A stretch of 64,000 bases of DNA, taken from Lachnospiraceae bacterium (GTDB lineage: Bacteria > Bacillota_A > Clostridia > Lachnospirales > Lachnospiraceae). Positions 36,411 to 46,188 of this stretch are shown here, piece by piece; position 1 is the stretch's first letter; the number at the start of each line of letters is the position of its first letter. The translations under genes and the position numbers were made by a program. The stretch spans positions 1 to 64,000 of the forward strand of contig JAQUUB010000016.1 of NCBI GenBank assembly GCA_028694115.1, in the 5' to 3' direction. The notes below the pieces were generated by a model that worked only from the letters and a program-made list of their open reading frames with translations, was not told the origin of the DNA and made no database searches.

Positions 36411-36647
36411 ATGACTCTTTACGAAGGCGAAATATCAGAACAATATCAAGTGAAAGAGGTTTTGGCTGAGGAATCAATCACCAGAAGATTAGAGGCACTT
36501 GGACTTAATTTTGGTACAACAATTACGATTTTGAATAAGAAGAAAAATGGTGCCATGATCATTAAGGTAAGAGGAACAAGACTGGCATTAGGCAAGCAAA
36601 TCACTGAAAATATAGAAGTTAAAACTAGGAATGGAGAAAATATATGA
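36411..36647 (+). CDS. feoA: Ferrous iron transport protein A (FeoA)
   Basis: A 78-residue SH3-like cytosolic protein that assists FeoB. Typical pattern: RLEALGLNFGTTITILNKKKNGAMIIKVRGTRLALGKQI. It overlaps feoB by 4 bases (ATGA) and lies under a perfect promoter with a Fur box. The ribosome site is weak (ATGAGGAATTAAAAA). Confidence 0.93.
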   Translation: MTLYEGEISEQYQVKEVLAEESITRRLEALGLNFGTTITILNKKKNGAMIIKVRGTRLALGKQITENIEVKTRNGENI

Positions 36648-38623
36648 ATCAGATTATTAAAATTGCATTTGTAGGAAATCCAAACTGTGGGAAAACAACT
36701 TTATTTAATGCGGTGACGGGTTCCAAACTAAAGGTAGCAAACTGGCCAGGGGTGACGGTAGAAAAGACAGAAGGGGAGCGAACCTACCAAGACTTTCCGT
36801 TAATTATTACGGATACACCAGGAATTTATAGTATGACTTGCTATACAATAGAGGAAAAGGTAACCAGAAAGTGTGTGATGGACGATGAAATTGATGTAAT
36901 CATCAATGTTGTCGATGCATCCAACCTAGAACGAAATTTATATCTGACATTACAGCTTTTAGAACTTGGGAAGCCGGTAATTCTGGCTTTGAATATGATG
37001 GATATTGTGGAGGAGAGGGGAATTGAAATAGATTTACATAGATTGCCCGAAATGCTGGGAGGTATCCCAGTGATTCCTGTATCTGCAACAAAGAAAAAAG
37101 GTCTAGATACATTGCTCCATGCAGCTGTTCATCATTATGAAGAGGGACCAATTGGAAATATTGTAACCTATCCATATGATATTGAAGAAAAAATAGAAAA
37201 ATTAGAAATCATGATGGGTGTTCGATATCCTACTCATGAGCTATTAAGGTGGCATGCAATTAAGCTACTGAAATATGATGATGAGGTGATGGCAGAACAT
37301 CCCATTCAGATTTCCAATATTGTTGAGAAAAGTTATGAAAAGCAAATTATCGAAAGTAAGTATAAACGGATTGAAGCGATTGTTTCTGAGGTTATGCTGA
37401 GAAAAGAAAAACGAGAGGCATCTACAGACCGTATTGATGCTGTGTTGACACATCCGATATGGGGAGTACCGGTATTCTTGTGTATTATGGCAATTGTATT
37501 TTTATTAACTTTTACCGTAGGAGATGTCTTAAAAGGGGTATTTGAACTGTTTTTAGAGCAATTTTCCAGGATAACATCACAATTTCTTAGTGCTATTGGT
37601 ACCAATGAATTTCTGGTATCCCTGATTGTAGATGGAATTGTAGCAGGCGTTGGAGGAATTTTAACTTTTTTACCAAATATCATTATTTTATTTATCGCTT
37701 TAGCAATTTTAGAGGATAGTGGTTATATGTCACGTGTTGCCTATGTAATGGATGGTATTATGGGTAAATTGGGGCTGTCGGGGAAAGCATTTTTACCGAT
37801 GGTTTTGGGATTTGGATGTACGGTTCCGGCAATCATGGCTACAAGGGCATTAGAAAAAGAACGTGATAGGAGAAGGACGATTATGGTGACACCATTTATG
37901 TCCTGTTCCGCAAGATTACCAATTTATGTATTGTTCTCAGGTATGTTTTTTCATAAGTATAAAGTAATCGTAGCTTTTTCTATGTATGTAATTGGCCTTA
38001 TAACAGCAATACTAGTAGCAATGGTGGTAAACAAGATTGATAAGAAAAAGCAGAAGCAATCATTACTAATTGAGCTTCCAGAATATAAAAGGCCAAATGC
38101 GCATACGATTTTCATTTATGTATGGGAAAAGGTGAAAGATTATCTCACAAAGGCAGGTACTACGATTTTTCTTGCATCCATTGTGATATGGCTAATTTTA
38201 AATCTCGGACCAACGGGAGTGGCGGCAAATCCTTCAGAAAGCATTGGTGCAAAAATGGGGCAGTTCCTTGTTCCAATATTTGCATTAGCAGGATTTGGAA
38301 CATGGCAGATTGTAGTAGCTTTAATAGCGGGAATATCTGCGAAGGAAGTCGTTGTTAGTTCCCTGGCGGTGCTGTATGGAGTGGTAAATGCGAATTCACA
38401 GGCTGGGATGCAGGCATTATCAGAAAGTATGCCTGGGTTTGGACCTTTAAATGCATACGCACTTATGATTTTCTGCTTGTTTTATACACCTTGTATTGCA
38501 ACCATTGCAACCATAAAAAAAGAAACCAAATCAATAAAATTTACACTGGAAATGGTGCTCTTCCAATTATTATTTGCATGGGGGGCCGCAACACTAGTAT
38601 ATCAAATTGGAAGTTTGATTTGA
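36644..38623 (+). CDS. feoB: Ferrous iron transport protein B (FeoB)
   Basis: The GTP-dependent Fe(II) importer of the cytoplasmic membrane, 659 residues. An N-terminal G domain (GNPNCGKTTLFNAVTG, DTPGIY, NMMD) is followed by the FeoB-associated helical domain and a polytopic membrane part with the paired Gate motifs (MVLGFGCTVPAIMATRALE and ISAKEVVVSSLAVLYG). The GFGCTVPA cysteine is the conserved one. It is translationally coupled to feoA and terminated by the hairpin at 38631-38684. Confidence 0.96.
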   Translation: MNQIIKIAFVGNPNCGKTTLFNAVTGSKLKVANWPGVTVEKTEGERTYQDFPLIITDTPGIYSMTCYTIEEKVTRKCVMDDEIDVIINVVDASNLERNLYLTLQLLELGKPVILALNMMDIVEERGIEIDLHRLPEMLGGIPVIPVSATKKKGLDTLLHAAVHHYEEGPIGNIVTYPYDIEEKIEKLEIMMGVRYPTHELLRWHAIKLLKYDDEVMAEHPIQISNIVEKSYEKQIIESKYKRIEAIVSEVMLRKEKREASTDRIDAVLTHPIWGVPVFLCIMAIVFLLTFTVGDVLKGVFELFLEQFSRITSQFLSAIGTNEFLVSLIVDGIVAGVGGILTFLPNIIILFIALAILEDSGYMSRVAYVMDGIMGKLGLSGKAFLPMVLGFGCTVPAIMATRALEKERDRRRTIMVTPFMSCSARLPIYVLFSGMFFHKYKVIVAFSMYVIGLITAILVAMVVNKIDKKKQKQSLLIELPEYKRPNAHTIFIYVWEKVKDYLTKAGTTIFLASIVIWLILNLGPTGVAANPSESIGAKMGQFLVPIFALAGFGTWQIVVALIAGISAKEVVVSSLAVLYGVVNANSQAGMQALSESMPGFGPLNAYALMIFCLFYTPCIATIATIKKETKSIKFTLEMVLFQLLFAWGAATLVYQIGSLI

Positions 38624-38630
38624 CTTGATT

Positions 38631-38684
38631 TCCTCGCATATTTATGTTACAAATGAGGGTGGACATAAATGCGAGGATTTTTTT
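38631..38684 (+). terminator. Rho-independent terminator after feoB
   Basis: CCTCGCAT(AT)TTATGT pairs with ACATAAATGCGAGG over about 14 base pairs, followed by ATTTTTTT. The T run directly precedes the GGAGG of the hydrogenase-like gene. Confidence 0.88.
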
Positions 38685-38696
38685 GGAGGTGTTTTT

Positions 38697-40184
38697 ATGC
38701 GAGGTCTTGATACACAAGTCAGAAAAAACAGAAGAGATGTATTTAAAGCAATAGCCGATTTAGCTTACAATTCTACCAATATTGTAGATGATATCGAGGC
38801 ATTACCATATAAATTATGTGCAGTTGATGAACCGGAATCATGGGAAAATATTTATCGGGAAAGAGCGGTAGCAAGAGAACGTAGCCGTTTAGCAATGGGA
38901 ATGTCATTGCGACCAGAGAATCAACCCGTTCATGTTTCTCAGGGGATCGAAGAAAGTAATATATCAGAGAAATATTATGAACCACCTCTACTACAGGTAA
39001 TTCCATCAGCCTGCAATGCCTGCCCGGATAATAAATACGTGGTAAGTAATCAATGCATGGGATGTGTTGCACATCCATGTAAGGAAGTGTGCCCGAAGGG
39101 TGCAATTGAAATGATCAATGGAAAATCTTTTATTCATCAGGATAAATGTATTAAATGTGGTAAATGCAAGGCAGTATGTCCTTATGATGCCATTACTCAT
39201 AAGACTCGTCCCTGTGCAGATGCATGTGGGGTGAATGCAATTGGCAGTGATAACATAGGAAGAGCTTCCATAGATCCTGAAAAGTGTGTTTCCTGCGGAA
39301 TGTGTATGGTAAGCTGCCCATTTGGAGCAATTGCTGACAAATCACAGATTTTCCAGCTGATTCGTGCAATGCAGTCGGGTAGAAAAGTCATTGCAGAGAT
39401 TGCACCTGCTTTTGTAGGACAATTTGGAACAGGAGTGACACCAGACCAGATTAAAACAGCGATTAAAGAATTGGGATTTTTTGATGTATATGAAACAGCA
39501 ATTGGTGCAGATATGGGTGCCATGGCGGAAGCAAAGCACTATGTGGAAAAGGTAACAACAGGGGAACTGCCTTTCTTACTGACCTCCTGCTGCCCATCCT
39601 GGTCAGTTCTCGCTAAGAAATTCTTTCCTGAGACGATTGGAAATATTTCAAATGAATTGACACCAATGGTTGCAACAGCAAGAGTCATTAAGGAAGATCA
39701 TCCGGATGCAGAGGTTGTGTTTATTGGACCGTGCGCATCAAAAAAACTAGAGGCTAGTAGAAGAACGGTTCGTTCCGATGTAGATTTTGTTATTACCTTT
39801 GAAGAACTGCTTGGAATGTTTGATGCAAAAAACATAGTATTAGAAGCTATTGAAGAACAAGATAAAATGAATGATGCGACAGGTGCCGGCAGAGGGTATG
39901 GTGTTGCTGGTGGAGTAGCAAGCGCAATTGAGGAATGTATTAAGGAATATTATCCGGAAGCAGAAGTTCATATTGAACATGCAGAAGGATTATCTGATTG
40001 TAAAAAGATGCTGATGCTTGCGAAAGCAGGTAAAAAAAATGGTTGTTTGATAGAGGGAATGGCATGTCCAGGCGGCTGTGTTGCAGGGGCAGGAACCAAT
40101 ATTGCAATTCCTATTGCAACAAAAGAATTGAAAGCATTTAAAGAAAAGGCGGATAAGAGTATTCCTGATTTAGAGGAAGAATAA
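38697..40184 (+). CDS. Monomeric [FeFe]-hydrogenase-like protein (group B type)
   Basis: A 495-residue protein. The N-terminal part carries a Cys-rich region (about 100-215) with several 4Fe-4S sites (CMGCVAHPCKEVCP, CIKCGKCKAVCP, CVSCGMCMVSCP). The H-cluster domain has all four ligand cysteines: TSCCPSW, GPCASKKLEA and MACPGGC. The L2 and L3 motifs differ from classic group A enzymes (no MPCxxK-E, ends GAGT instead of GGGQ), which is the group B pattern. GGAGGTG fixes ATG 38697. It probably couples ferredoxin to H2 or acts as a sensor; activity is not assured. Confidence 0.85.
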   Translation: MRGLDTQVRKNRRDVFKAIADLAYNSTNIVDDIEALPYKLCAVDEPESWENIYRERAVARERSRLAMGMSLRPENQPVHVSQGIEESNISEKYYEPPLLQVIPSACNACPDNKYVVSNQCMGCVAHPCKEVCPKGAIEMINGKSFIHQDKCIKCGKCKAVCPYDAITHKTRPCADACGVNAIGSDNIGRASIDPEKCVSCGMCMVSCPFGAIADKSQIFQLIRAMQSGRKVIAEIAPAFVGQFGTGVTPDQIKTAIKELGFFDVYETAIGADMGAMAEAKHYVEKVTTGELPFLLTSCCPSWSVLAKKFFPETIGNISNELTPMVATARVIKEDHPDAEVVFIGPCASKKLEASRRTVRSDVDFVITFEELLGMFDAKNIVLEAIEEQDKMNDATGAGRGYGVAGGVASAIEECIKEYYPEAEVHIEHAEGLSDCKKMLMLAKAGKKNGCLIEGMACPGGCVAGAGTNIAIPIATKELKAFKEKADKSIPDLEEE

Positions 40185-41564
40185 ATGAGCCAGACAAAGA
40201 AAATGACAGTAGGGAATCCTACAAAACTTTTGTTACAATTTGCATTACCAGTATTTATAGGAAATATCTTTCAGCAATTATATAATATGGTGGATTCTAT
40301 CATTGTAGGAAAGTTTGTTGGACCAGATGCTTTAGCAGCGGTAGGGGTTACGGGATCGACTACGTTTTTTATTTTTTCACTTGTGCTTGGATTAACGACA
40401 GGAATCTCTGTTATGATTGCCCAGTTTTTTGGCGCGCAGGATGAAGAATCATTAAGATTGTCATTTTCCACATCTATTTATGTAGTTACTTTATCGTCTA
40501 TTATTTTAGCGGCCTTGGGCTTTTTAGTTACGAGACCGGTATTAATATTATTACAGACACCAGCGAATATACTAGAGGATGCTGTTCTATATATGCATAT
40601 CATCATGGTGGGAAGCATTGCGCTTGTTTTATATTATTGGATTGCATCCGTGCTCAGGGCATTGGGAGATTCCGTGACACCATTAATATTTCTAATTATT
40701 TCAAGTATACTAAATGTTCTATTGGACCTGCAATTTGTTATCGTGTTTCATTTAGGGGTTGCAGGTGTAGGCTACGCAACAATATTAGCTCAGTTCATAT
40801 CAGGCGTTGCATGTCTGATTTATGCAATGATTCGTATGCCAATTTTACGATTACGTATTAGAGATGTTAAATTTGATAAAAAAATGTGTATGAATGTTGT
40901 ACGAATTGGCATTCCATCTGGAATACAGGGTTCTTTTATTGCAATTAGTGTTATGGTGATGCAGGCAGTCATTAACTCTTATGGTTCTATTGTTGTTGCA
41001 GGATTTATTGCTGCGACCAAGATAGAATCCATTATTTTTCAAACGGGAAACTCAATTGGTATGGCAAATGCAACCTATACAGGACAAAATATGGGTGCTG
41101 GAGATATTGACAGAGTAAAAGCTGGATATCGTTCCATGGTTTTTTTAAATATCATTTCTTATCTTGTCATTTTGCCATTTTTGTGGTTCTTTGCGGGAGA
41201 CTTGATGAAGCTGTTTGTAAATCATAGTGATGAGGCAAAACAGGTCATCGATGTGGGAACACGGTATCTGCATATTGTAACTCCATTTTTTATTCCGGTA
41301 GGGTTGTTAATGGGATTCCAGAATTTGTTAAAGAGTGCAGGGTATGTATCTGCAACCATGATTTTAGGTTTATCAGAAGTTTTTTCCAGAGTAATTTTTG
41401 CTTTTTCATTATCTTATTTCTTTGGGTTTTCAGGTGCATTTGCAGCAACACCAACGGCATGGATTATTGGATGTGCTTTAGGATTTTATTATTATTATTC
41501 GGAAAAATGGGTTTCAAAAGGAATTGTTCAAAAGTCAAAAAGTGACAGAAATGTCATAAAATAG
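40185..41564 (+). CDS. MATE-family efflux transporter
   Basis: A 459-residue cation/drug antiporter with twelve predicted spans. The N-lobe start GNPTKLLLQFALPVFIGNIFQQLYNMVDSIIVGKFVG and the C-lobe repeat IRIGIPSGIQGS are typical of the DinF/NorM-like MATE clan. The ATG directly follows the stop of the hydrogenase-like gene, suggesting co-transcription. The substrate is unknown. Confidence 0.9.
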   Translation: MSQTKKMTVGNPTKLLLQFALPVFIGNIFQQLYNMVDSIIVGKFVGPDALAAVGVTGSTTFFIFSLVLGLTTGISVMIAQFFGAQDEESLRLSFSTSIYVVTLSSIILAALGFLVTRPVLILLQTPANILEDAVLYMHIIMVGSIALVLYYWIASVLRALGDSVTPLIFLIISSILNVLLDLQFVIVFHLGVAGVGYATILAQFISGVACLIYAMIRMPILRLRIRDVKFDKKMCMNVVRIGIPSGIQGSFIAISVMVMQAVINSYGSIVVAGFIAATKIESIIFQTGNSIGMANATYTGQNMGAGDIDRVKAGYRSMVFLNIISYLVILPFLWFFAGDLMKLFVNHSDEAKQVIDVGTRYLHIVTPFFIPVGLLMGFQNLLKSAGYVSATMILGLSEVFSRVIFAFSLSYFFGFSGAFAATPTAWIIGCALGFYYYYSEKWVSKGIVQKSKSDRNVIK

Positions 41565-41594
41565 ATAGTTATTACGAAAGGATGTAGATACAAG

Positions 41595-43055
41595 ATGAGT
41601 AACGTTAAAACAAGATTTGCACCAAGTCCTACAGGAAGAATGCATGTGGGAAATCTAAGAACAGCTTTATATGCGTATTTGATTACAAAGCATGAAGGTG
41701 GAACATTCATGCTACGTATTGAAGATACGGACCAGGAACGTTTCGTGGAGGGTGCGGTAGATATTATTTATCGGACATTAAAGAACACAGGACTCGTACA
41801 TGATGAGGGACCAGATAAAGATGGCGGTGTTGGACCATATGTTCAGAGTGAAAGACAGAAACATGGACTCTATTTGGAATATGCTAAGAAACTTATTGAT
41901 ATGGGGAAAGCTTATTATTGCTTTTGTGATAAAGAGAGATTAGCCACTTTAAATAAAAAAATCGAAGGAACCGATAAGGAAATTAATGTTTATGATAAGC
42001 ATTGCCTTTCCCTATCAAAAGAGGAAGTAGAAGATAATCTTAAGGCAGGAAAGCCTTATGTAATCAGACAAAATAATGAACCGGAAGGAACTACGACATT
42101 CCATGATGATATTTATGGGGATATCACGGTAGAAAACTCGGAATTAGATGATATGATTTTAATTAAATCAGATGGATATCCTACGTATAATTTTGCAAAT
42201 GTAGTGGATGACCATTTAATGGGCATTACGCATGTTGTGCGTGGAAATGAATATTTATCTTCATCACCAAAATATAACCGTCTGTATGAGGCTTTTGGCT
42301 GGGAAGTACCAGTTTATGTTCACTGTCCTTTAATAACAGATGAATCCCATCACAAATTATCAAAACGATGTGGACATTCCTCTTATGAAGATTTATTAGA
42401 GCAGGGATTCCTTACAGAGGCAATTGTTAATTTTGTTGCATTATTAGGATGGTCATCAGAAGACAATCGTGAAATATTTACGCTCCAGGAATTAGTAGAA
42501 GCATTTGACTATCATCACATGAGTAAATCACCAGCTGTATTTGATTTTACAAAGCTTAAATGGATGAATGGTGAATATATGAAGGCTATGGATTTTGACA
42601 AATTCTATGAGATGTCAGAGTCTTATATCAAAGAAGTTGTTTCAAAACCATATGATTTAAGAAAAATAGCAGCACTGATTAAAACGAGAATTGAAGTTTT
42701 CCCAGACATTAAAGAGCATATTGATTTCTTTGAAGAATTGCCAGAATATGATATTGAAATGTATTGTCATAAAAAAATGAAAACAAACAGAGAATCATCA
42801 CTTGAGGTTTTACAGGAATTGTTACCCGTTTTTGAAGCACAGGATGATTACAGTAACGATGGGCTGTATCAGACGCTTGTCTCTTATGTGGAGAAAAAGG
42901 GATGTAAGAACGGATTTGCAATGTGGCCATTAAGAACGGCGGTATCTGGTAAACAAATGACGCCAGGTGGGGCAACCGAAATCATGGAGATTATCGGTAA
43001 GGAAGAATCCGTGAAAAGAATCATAAAAGGAATTGAAAAATTACAGAATGATTAA
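41595..43055 (+). CDS. gltX: Glutamyl-tRNA synthetase
   Basis: Class I synthetase, 486 residues. The HIGH-equivalent is in [20 protein letters not shown]. The Glu-specific stretch is [23 protein letters not shown]. The KMSKS-equivalent is [15 protein letters not shown]. The C-terminal anticodon domain is helical. Whether it is discriminating or also charges tRNA-Gln cannot be decided here. GAAAGGATG precedes the ATG. It overlaps the helicase gene by 8 bases. No T-box is seen upstream. Confidence 0.95.
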   Translation: MSNVKTRFAPSPTGRMHVGNLRTALYAYLITKHEGGTFMLRIEDTDQERFVEGAVDIIYRTLKNTGLVHDEGPDKDGGVGPYVQSERQKHGLYLEYAKKLIDMGKAYYCFCDKERLATLNKKIEGTDKEINVYDKHCLSLSKEEVEDNLKAGKPYVIRQNNEPEGTTTFHDDIYGDITVENSELDDMILIKSDGYPTYNFANVVDDHLMGITHVVRGNEYLSSSPKYNRLYEAFGWEVPVYVHCPLITDESHHKLSKRCGHSSYEDLLEQGFLTEAIVNFVALLGWSSEDNREIFTLQELVEAFDYHHMSKSPAVFDFTKLKWMNGEYMKAMDFDKFYEMSESYIKEVVSKPYDLRKIAALIKTRIEVFPDIKEHIDFFEELPEYDIEMYCHKKMKTNRESSLEVLQELLPVFEAQDDYSNDGLYQTLVSYVEKKGCKNGFAMWPLRTAVSGKQMTPGGATEIMEIIGKEESVKRIIKGIEKLQND

Positions 43056-44907
43056 TGGTATCAACTGTAATGAAGCCCAAGAGAGGGCGATTATCCATAA
43101 CACAGGACCTATGCTTGTAATAGCAGGTCCTGGTTCTGGAAAAACATTTACTATCACCCATCGTATCAAATATCTAATCGAATGTCATGGCGTTTCGCCA
43201 ACAAATATCCTAGTTATTACATTTTCAAAGGCTGCGGCAAAAGAAATGAAAGAAAGAGCACATAAGACGATAGGGGAACATGCAGGCCATGTAACCTTTG
43301 GTACTTTTCATAGTGTTTTTTATCAAATACTAAAAAAGAGTTTTCATTACCCAGAGGATTCCTTATTACGGGATGATATGAAATATCAGGTCATCAAAGA
43401 ATTTTTGGAACAGGAATCATTTGAAACAGATGATATCAATGAAACAATTCATCATCTTATTTTAGAAATCAGTCTCTATAAAAATTCCATGAAACAGATA
43501 GAAGAGTTTGAATGCAAAAATTTTGAAAAAGAGATATTTTGCAAGCTCATGAAAGCGTATGAAAGCTATTTAAACAGAGCAAGAAAGATTGACTTTGATG
43601 ATATGCTGTTAAAATGTTTTGAGAACCTTTGCAAATATCCGGAAAAATCATTGTTATGGAAAGAGCGGTTTTTATACATTCTAATTGATGAGTTTCAGGA
43701 TGTAAATCAATTGCAGTTTGAAACAATCAAAATTCTGGCAGGAGAAAGTCAAAATCTATTTGTGGTGGGAGATGATGACCAGTCAATTTACGGATTTCGG
43801 GGCGCAAAACCTGAAATTATGCTTTCTTTTGAGGAAGCTTTTCAGAATGTTAAAAAAGTATTATTGAATGTGAATTACCGTTCACAAAAATGTATTGTAG
43901 AGGGAGCACTTCGTGTAATTGAACATAATGAGAGTCGTTTTTCTAAGGAAATTCTTGCAGATAAGGCAGAGAGAGATCCTATCTCTGTTTTGAAGTATAA
44001 AGACAGAGAGGAGGAATTGAAATCAGTTATTACCTATTTATTAGATCATAAGGAAGAGCAGAAGGATACAGCAATCATTGTGCGAACAAATTCAAGTGCA
44101 TCTTATATTGCATCCATGCTTTTGCAATATCACATTCCGTTTACAACCAGGGAGCAAATACCGGATATCTATGCAAACTTTTTGGCAAAGGATTTATTTC
44201 ATTATTGTAGAATTGCAATGGGAGAGAAAAAAAGAGGACAATTTTATGGAATTATGAACCGACCCAAACGTTATCTGACCAGAGGAGCATTTTTAAATGA
44301 CGAAGTATCGTTTCAGGAATTATACCGATATTATGCAGACAAACCATATATGCAGAATATAATAGAAAAATTTGAGAAAGATATTAATTGGTTAGCAAAG
44401 ATGAGACCATATTCAGCAATTAACTATATTTTAAAAGGAATCGGATATGAGGAATACTTAAAAGAGCATGCAAAATCAAGAAGAATCAACTTCAATGAGC
44501 TAAGAGAATGTGCATACGAAATAAGGGAAAGAAGCAAACCATTTGCTTCCTTTCAGGAATGGTTTGAACATATTGAAAATTATGAAGAAGAGATGAAACA
44601 AAGAAAACAAGAAAACAAAGATCAGAATGAAGAAGGAGTATCCATTGTAACGATACATGTTTCAAAAGGACTTGAGTATGGTACGGTATTTATCCTTGCA
44701 TGTAATGAAGGAAATATGCCTTACAAGAAGGCAACGACAAAGGAGGAAATAGAAGAGGAACGAAGGATGTTCTATGTAGCTATGACAAGGGCGAAAGAAA
44801 AACTTTTTTTATCCTATATTGAAACAAGTCATGAAAAATCAGTGGCACCGTCTAGATTCTTAAATGATTTTGACATTAAAAAGGAGCAGTCGAAAACTGC
44901 CCCTTAA
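43048..44907 (+). CDS. UvrD/PcrA-like superfamily 1 helicase
   Basis: A 619-residue 3'-5' DNA helicase. Motif I is [10 protein letters not shown], motif Ia [13 protein letters not shown], motif [14 protein letters not shown] (DEFQD), motif [16 protein letters not shown], motif [11 protein letters not shown] and motif [20 protein letters not shown]. It is shorter than PcrA (about 720-740), with a reduced 2B region. It starts inside gltX (ATG 43048); an upstream TTG at 43033 is less likely. Its coding tail contains a terminator for the opposing DUF1292 gene. Confidence 0.9.
   Translation: MINGINCNEAQERAIIHNTGPMLVIAGPGSGKTFTITHRIKYLIECHGVSPTNILVITFSKAAAKEMKERAHKTIGEHAGHVTFGTFHSVFYQILKKSFHYPEDSLLRDDMKYQVIKEFLEQESFETDDINETIHHLILEISLYKNSMKQIEEFECKNFEKEIFCKLMKAYESYLNRARKIDFDDMLLKCFENLCKYPEKSLLWKERFLYILIDEFQDVNQLQFETIKILAGESQNLFVVGDDDQSIYGFRGAKPEIMLSFEEAFQNVKKVLLNVNYRSQKCIVEGALRVIEHNESRFSKEILADKAERDPISVLKYKDREEELKSVITYLLDHKEEQKDTAIIVRTNSSASYIASMLLQYHIPFTTREQIPDIYANFLAKDLFHYCRIAMGEKKRGQFYGIMNRPKRYLTRGAFLNDEVSFQELYRYYADKPYMQNIIEKFEKDINWLAKMRPYSAINYILKGIGYEEYLKEHAKSRRINFNELRECAYEIRERSKPFASFQEWFEHIENYEEEMKQRKQENKDQNEEGVSIVTIHVSKGLEYGTVFILACNEGNMPYKKATTKEEIEEERRMFYVAMTRAKEKLFLSYIETSHEKSVAPSRFLNDFDIKKEQSKTAP
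44881..44905 (-). terminator. Terminator of the DUF1292 gene, inside the helicase coding tail
   Basis: On the minus strand AAGGGGCAGT pairs with ACTGCTCCTT (one mismatch), followed by TTTTT. The convergent genes therefore share this stretch. Confidence 0.65.
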
Positions 44908-44913
44908 AGGTAT

Positions 44914-45243
44914 TTATTTCTCTTCGTCAGAAGCGATCTCGTCAAACTCTTGGTCATCAAGATAAGAATCAAAAGCTTCTGCAACTTTTTCGTATTCTTC
45001 ATCGCTTTCGATGTATACAAGTTCTGGTTCTTTATCAGGATCATTTTCATCTTCTACTAACTGATAGAACCAAACTTCTCCCTCATCACTGTCTTCTTTT
45101 TCATCAGCAGGAAGAAGTACGATATATTCTTTTCCCTCTACTTCAAGAACGGTAATGACTGCACAGTTTACAACTGTTCCATCATCTAGCTCCAATTCCA
45201 CACTCATTTCTTCATCTGGTTCCAAATTTTCTGGCTTTTCCAT
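44914..45243 (-). CDS. DUF1292 protein
   Basis: A 109-residue, very acidic cytosolic protein. The N-terminal half matches DUF1292 (VELELDDGTVVNCAVITVLEVEGKEYIVLLP). The rest is rich in Asp and Glu and ends in EKIASDEEK-like charge. AGGAGGACTATC precedes the ATG. Homologues are common in clostridia and lactobacilli, usually near yrrK/ruvX; function unknown. Confidence 0.85.
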   Translation of the reverse strand: MEKPENLEPDEEMSVELELDDGTVVNCAVITVLEVEGKEYIVLLPADEKEDSDEGEVWFYQLVEDENDPDKEPELVYIESDEEYEKVAEAFDSYLDDQEFDEIASDEEK

Positions 45244-45360
45244 GATAGTCCTCCTATTTATTTCTTCTATGGTTTGTTATAGAAATAATACATAATTACA
45301 ATGTAACATAGTTACATAGGTAGAATCAACTAGTGTTTCTTATATTTTTCGCAAAATATG

Positions 45361-45389
45361 TTGGAAAAATCCACAATATGAGTTAAAAT
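45361..45389 (+). promoter_or_regulatory. Promoter of the sirtuin-like / GH13-like operon
   Basis: TTGGAA (45361-45366), a 17-base spacer and TAAAAT (45384-45389). About 36 bases upstream of the gene. Confidence 0.65.
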
Positions 45390-45425
45390 AAATTGACTTA
45401 GTCTGTTACAAAGGAGGGGTATGAT

Positions 45426-46184
45426 ATGGATGGCATGAGGGATAAACAGTTAATTGCTGCAAGAGCTATGATGAAGTCAAGTGATAGCATCGTTTGCTTA
45501 CTTGGCGTTGGGATGGATATAGAATCTGGCCTACCCAATTTATGGAGTAATGATACGGCTTACTACCTGGAAGACAAATATGGTTATTCCCTGGAGGAAA
45601 TGTATTCTGCAACTTTTTTAAATACCAGACCTGCAAAATTTTATGAGTACTATAAGGAATTATTTTTGGAAAAAGAGTGTGAACCAAATGTTGCTTTTAC
45701 AGTGGTGTCTGAATTAGAAGACAAAGGAAAAATTAAAGGATGTATTACGGAGAGTATCAGTGGTCTGGCGAGAAGAGCTGGAATATCAAATATTGTTGAA
45801 TTGCATGGCAATATTGATTATAATTGGTGCCCCAAATGTAAGAAAAAATATACAAAACAATATATACTGAGCCAGGAAAATGTACCACTATGTAATGAAT
45901 GTAAGGCTACAATTCGACCTGGTGTTATATTAACGGGTGAGCAGGTCAGGAATGACTACATGACCTATGCTGCCAATATGGCGGCTAGTGCAGATATGTT
46001 ATTAGTGCTTGGAACGAATATGAATGATAATATGGTGAAGTGGGTAATGAATTATTTTACAGGGGAACACGTATTAGTCATTAGTAAAAATATCCATTTT
46101 TCTGATAATCGTGCGAATCTTGTGATCAATGAAGAAGTTCAGAAAGTGTTACCGCAATTGATAGAAATGAGAGGATCCAGGTGA
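45426..46184 (+). CDS. Divergent sirtuin (SIR2)-like protein lacking the NAD-site signature
   Basis: This 252-residue protein keeps the sirtuin outline: a Rossmann N-terminus, SGLPNLW (equivalent of SGIPxFR), the zinc site Cys135/138 and Cys156/159, and the LHG histidine (His127). Key NAD residues are changed. GAGxS reads GVGMD (27-31) and the TQNID motif reads TESIS (108-112), so the catalytic Asn and Asp are gone. NAD-dependent deacylation is therefore doubtful. AAGGAGG precedes ATG 45426. The next gene starts 4 bases later and is also an apparent pseudoenzyme. Confidence 0.82.
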   Translation: MDGMRDKQLIAARAMMKSSDSIVCLLGVGMDIESGLPNLWSNDTAYYLEDKYGYSLEEMYSATFLNTRPAKFYEYYKELFLEKECEPNVAFTVVSELEDKGKIKGCITESISGLARRAGISNIVELHGNIDYNWCPKCKKKYTKQYILSQENVPLCNECKATIRPGVILTGEQVRNDYMTYAANMAASADMLLVLGTNMNDNMVKWVMNYFTGEHVLVISKNIHFSDNRANLVINEEVQKVLPQLIEMRGSR

Positions 46185-46188
46185 CTTT

